The position numbers were made by a program, and so were the translations under genes. This document shows, piece after piece, positions 6,361 through 8,787 of a stretch of 8,787 nucleotides of DNA (position 1 is its first letter; each line of letters opens with the position of its first letter). Origin of the DNA: CAYUYM01 sp964449305. GTDB lineage: Bacteria; Bacteroidota; Ignavibacteria; SZUA-365; CAYQST01. The stretch is taken from NCBI GenBank assembly GCA_964449305.1, contig CAYUYM010000144.1:1-8787 (forward strand). Reading direction: 5' to 3'. The notes below the pieces were generated by a model, which did not search any database, was not told the origin of the DNA, and saw nothing but the letters and a program-made list of their open reading frames with translations.

Positions 6361-7434
6361 ATGGATCTCGACTCCCTGCAAGCACGCATCGCTTCCAACA
6401 CCCACCTCCCGGTGTACCTGTTTCATGGGGAGGAGGAGTTTTTTCTGGAGCAATGGGCGCGTCGGCTCGCCGATGCCGCGCTTGGCGATGGTGATCCATC
6501 CTTCAATTTCCACCAGTATCGCGACGGTGACGACCGGGACGAACGCCGCTCCGACCGCGGAGCCGCGCTGGCACGCGAGATCGCCGAAACTGCGGATTCC
6601 TATCCCTTCATCAGCGAGCGTCGCGTGATCCTGGTCTGGAACGCGGAAAAGGTCGCCAACATCGAACCCCTCGCATCCTACATCCGAAATCCGAATCCCA
6701 CGACGGTGCTCATCCTTGTGAGCCAGGAGGAGGCGAAGGCTCCCGCGAAAAAGCCAGCCGGCAGGAAGGCGGCACCGGGGCAGGACGTGCTCGCATGGCT
6801 GAAGTCGGGTGCCGCGAAGGATTGTGCCATCGAGTTCCGCCGATTGTCACAGGGTGAGCTGGCCGGTTGGGTGATGGCCGAACTGCAGCGACGTGGGAAG
6901 TCCATCGGGCAGGAGGAGGCGATGCTCCTGGTCGACATCAAGGACGAGTCGTCGCGGGACATCGCCGGCGAGATCGACAAGATCGTCATCGCCCTCCGAG
7001 ATGTGGCCACGGTGGAGGAGCGGCACATCCTGGACCTCTGTGGCTACTCGAAGACGTACAATGTGTTCCAGCTCTCGGATGCCGTGCTGGCACACAACCT
7101 GCCGAAGGCGACGGAGATCGGCATGCACCTGCTTGGGTCATCGGATCCCATCGCCATCGTCGCCTTTCTCCACCGGCAGTTCTCCCTCCTGTGGGGCATT
7201 CATGGTCGACCGGTGCGACAGAACATCACATATCCGGAGGCGGTGTCGATGGGGTTCAGCTCACCGCGTCATTACCTTTCGAGCACGCGTTGGTCGAAAC
7301 GTTTCACCTCACAGCGCGATTTCGAGCTGGCATTCGAGGCACTCATCGAGGCGGACCTGGCCGCAAAGTCCGGCGTGGACAAGACCACCTGCCTCACCAT
7401 GCTGCTCCACCGCCTGTGCCGGCTGGCGGCATGA
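6361..7434 (+). CDS. holA: DNA polymerase III subunit delta
   Basis: Delta is the clamp-loader subunit that opens the beta sliding clamp during chromosome replication. The 357-residue product fits the family (about 330-350 residues) along its whole length. The N-terminal AAA+-like domain begins LPVYLFHGEEEFFLEQWARR (16-35), followed by YPFISERRVILVWNAEKV (81-98). The middle domain has LSQGELAGWVMAELQRRGKS (162-181) and the conserved SSRDIAGEIDKIVIAL (197-212). The C-terminal collar domain has YNVFQLSDAVLAHNLPKATE (233-252), IAIVAFLHRQFSLLWGI (264-280) and ADLAAKSGVDKTTCLTMLLH (331-350). A Lys/Ala/Pro-rich segment (about 124-140) looks like a flexible linker added between the first two domains. 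The ATG at 6361 puts the conserved start at the usual distance although no Shine-Dalgarno sequence is visible. It lies 26 bases after uppP and 75 bases before the sigma factor gene. Confidence 0.93.
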   Translation: MDLDSLQARIASNTHLPVYLFHGEEEFFLEQWARRLADAALGDGDPSFNFHQYRDGDDRDERRSDRGAALAREIAETADSYPFISERRVILVWNAEKVANIEPLASYIRNPNPTTVLILVSQEEAKAPAKKPAGRKAAPGQDVLAWLKSGAAKDCAIEFRRLSQGELAGWVMAELQRRGKSIGQEEAMLLVDIKDESSRDIAGEIDKIVIALRDVATVEERHILDLCGYSKTYNVFQLSDAVLAHNLPKATEIGMHLLGSSDPIAIVAFLHRQFSLLWGIHGRPVRQNITYPEAVSMGFSSPRHYLSSTRWSKRFTSQRDFELAFEALIEADLAAKSGVDKTTCLTMLLHRLCRLAA

Positions 7435-7509
7435 GGAAGTTGCGCATGATTCTCCGGATTCAGGAACCATCTGTGGAATACACAGTACAAACACGAGGCT
7501 GGTTGCGCC
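7435..7509 (+). promoter_or_regulatory. Short gap before the sigma factor gene with an inverted repeat
   Basis: The 75-base gap contains a perfect inverted repeat, CTGTG (7471-7475) and CACAG (7481-7485) around GAATA, and a GGAAC (7463-7467) that recalls the -35 element of many ECF promoters. No convincing -10 partner and no TAnnTTTG match are visible. It could hold an autoregulated promoter, or the sigma gene may simply be read through from holA. ACGAGG at 7493-7498 could be a weak ribosome binding site. Confidence 0.3.
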
Positions 7510-8124
7510 ATGCATGATGCACTCCAGTTCAAACACCTGTCGGACGAGGAGGTGATCCTCCTGTTCCAGAATGGTCGGCAGGACGCCTACGACGAACTCG
7601 TCGCGAGATTCAAGGATCCGCTCATGAACTACATCACCCGATATGTCGGAAACCAGGAGGACGCCGAAGACGTTCTGCAGGAGACCTTCATCCGGTTGTA
7701 TGTGAAGAAGGACCTGTACAGAACCGTGGCGCGCTTCTCGACCTGGATCTACACGATCGCGATCAACCAGGCCCGGACCGTGATGCGTCGTTCACGGAAG
7801 CATCCGTCCATCGCGGTCTCCTCGTCGGACGCCTTCGAGGAGGATGACAACGAGGGGTTTGTCATCACCGATCCCCAGCCGCTTCCCGACGAGCTGGCCG
7901 GAGCGGCGCTGCTGCACGGGCGCATCCAGCAGGCGCTGCTCACACTCCAGCCCGAGTATCGCGAGGCGGTGATCCTGCGTGACATCCAGAACCTCGAATA
8001 CGAGGAGATCGCCACAATGCTCGAGATCCCCCTCGGCACCGTCAAATCGCGCATCAATCGTGGACGCGTCCAGCTCCAGAAACTCCTGAAAGATTTTCAT
8101 GATTCATCGAACTCCGGCCTATGA
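7510..8124 (+). CDS. ECF-family RNA polymerase sigma factor (sigma-70 group 4)
   Basis: This protein directs RNA polymerase to a specific promoter set, usually in response to envelope or environmental signals. The 204-residue length suits an ECF factor with only regions 2 and 4. Region 2 spans about 11-97 and includes DAEDVLQETFIRLY (51-64), the core-binding part, and FSTWIYTIAINQART (76-90), the -10 recognition helix. An acidic linker follows (106-128, FEEDDNEGF). Region 4 spans about 139-195, with the helix-turn-helix NLEYEEIATMLEIPLGTVKS (161-180) and RINRGR for -35 recognition. There is no extra C-terminal domain. The stop overlaps the start of the next gene by four bases (ATGA), the usual arrangement of a sigma factor with its anti-sigma factor. 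Its regulon cannot be read from this window. Confidence 0.94.
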   Translation: MHDALQFKHLSDEEVILLFQNGRQDAYDELVARFKDPLMNYITRYVGNQEDAEDVLQETFIRLYVKKDLYRTVARFSTWIYTIAINQARTVMRRSRKHPSIAVSSSDAFEEDDNEGFVITDPQPLPDELAGAALLHGRIQQALLTLQPEYREAVILRDIQNLEYEEIATMLEIPLGTVKSRINRGRVQLQKLLKDFHDSSNSGL

Positions 8125-8787
8125 CACCTTCGTACCATGACGACACCGAACTCTTCGACGAGGCGACGTACGAATCGACGATGAGAAAGGAGCTGCTGTC
8201 GATGCCGCAGATCACGGCACCGGACGGATTCGAGGAGCGCCTGAGAGCGGCCCTCCGTGAAGGCGGACACATGGAGGAAGCTGCACCCGCCTCCCCACGT
8301 CTCGGGTTTTTTCGGACCTTTCGCTCCTGGCCCGCCATTTACCAGGGGGCGGTCGCGGCCTCGTTCCTGATGGTGTGCTCCTTCGTCGTTTCGCAGTTCT
8401 CCGGGACCGATTCCCCCACCGACTACACCGCAGATCCCCTTCCCGAGGACCGGCAGTACGCCGTCGCTCCGACGGATGGCCGGGACACGCAGATCCCGAT
8501 GCACACGCTGGCGCCCGACGTGGCAACAGAGACGTCCCCCGCCGCATCCACATCCCCGACACCGGCACCAGCCCCCGAGGCAACCAGTCCGGAGATGCGG
8601 ACGCCACCCGATGACGTGCCTGAAGCGCGCAAGGCCGTGATGCAGGACGCGACTCCGCCGGGTCTCCAGCCCGTGGAGAACTCCGCGACACGGGGTGGCG
8701 CCGAGGTGGAGGACAGCGTCCAGGACCCGCGCAAGTCGGCCATCGACCGCAGGCTCGAACCGGATGGCGCGCGCATCTCGCGTGAGC
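8121..8787 (+). CDS. Probable anti-sigma factor, single-pass membrane protein, 3' end outside the window
   Basis: The ATG at 8121 overlaps the sigma gene's TGA by four bases and the frame stays open to the window edge (222 residues visible). Residues 1-70 are a cytoplasmic segment with an amphipathic stretch APDGFEERLRAALREG (33-48), a form common before the membrane segment of anti-sigma factors. One hydrophobic helix follows (about 74-93, YQGAVAASFLMVCSFVVSQF). The remainder is a disordered, outward-facing domain rich in Pro, Thr, Ala and Asp (96-205, for example TSPAASTSPTPAPAPEATSP). The HxxxCxxC zinc motif of classical ZAS anti-sigma factors is absent from the cytoplasmic part. Gene order and topology suggest that it holds the sigma factor at the membrane until a signal triggers release, probably by proteolysis. 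The family is not identified with certainty; the alternative is a membrane protein that is merely co-expressed. Confidence 0.72.
   Translation, partial: MTPSYHDDTELFDEATYESTMRKELLSMPQITAPDGFEERLRAALREGGHMEEAAPASPRLGFFRTFRSWPAIYQGAVAASFLMVCSFVVSQFSGTDSPTDYTADPLPEDRQYAVAPTDGRDTQIPMHTLAPDVATETSPAASTSPTPAPAPEATSPEMRTPPDDVPEARKAVMQDATPPGLQPVENSATRGGAEVEDSVQDPRKSAIDRRLEPDGARISRE

Noticed and set aside
1..8787. CRISPR arrays, tRNA or rRNA genes, insertion sequences, phage or defence genes
   Set aside because: No regularly spaced repeats, cloverleaf-like segments, transposase motifs or terminal repeats were seen by eye on either strand.

Overview
The window is GC-rich (roughly 60% by eye) and tightly packed with bacterial genes: nine protein-coding genes, two of them cut by the window edges. 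I see no rRNA, tRNA, CRISPR array, insertion sequence or phage gene. Several features point to the Bacteroidota/Chlorobiota (FCB) side of the tree: an outer-membrane barrel that resembles TonB-dependent receptors but has no plug and ends in Phe, weak or absent Shine-Dalgarno sequences at several starts, and two matches to the Bacteroidota promoter form (TTTG, 19-21 nt, TAnnTTTG) in the one real intergenic region. A high-GC member such as a Kapaibacteria-like or Rhodothermia-like lineage would fit. This placement is an inference and no marker gene settles it.

Left part (1-3574, + strand): a three-gene, translationally coupled unit. It holds a long TPR protein (5' end outside the window), a secreted plugless outer-membrane beta-barrel protein, and a 76-residue protein of unknown function. 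Both junctions are one-base TGATG overlaps, which suggests that the three products are made together and that the TPR protein and the barrel are partners.

Middle part (3577-5294, - strand): a polyprenyl-phosphate sugar-1-phosphate transferase (WcaJ/WbaP-like), the membrane enzyme that starts a surface or exopolysaccharide repeat unit on undecaprenyl phosphate. A 100-residue three-helix membrane protein follows it after only two bases. This unit converges on the first with just two bases between stop codons, inside a small palindrome.

Right part (5513-8787, + strand): uppP (undecaprenyl-pyrophosphate phosphatase), holA (DNA polymerase III delta subunit), an ECF sigma factor, and the start of a single-pass membrane protein that overlaps the sigma gene by four bases and is probably its anti-sigma factor. 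The 218-bp divergent region between the sugar transferase and uppP carries promoter-like elements on both strands, an imperfect inverted repeat and a 9-bp direct repeat.

Functionally the window is mostly about the envelope: the sugar transferase consumes undecaprenyl phosphate, UppP regenerates it, the TPR/barrel pair acts at the outer membrane, and the sigma/anti-sigma pair looks like a transmembrane signalling switch. holA is a housekeeping gene among them. The least explained parts are the TPR-barrel-small-protein unit and the small membrane protein coupled to the sugar transferase. I found no clear evidence of a wholly new system.
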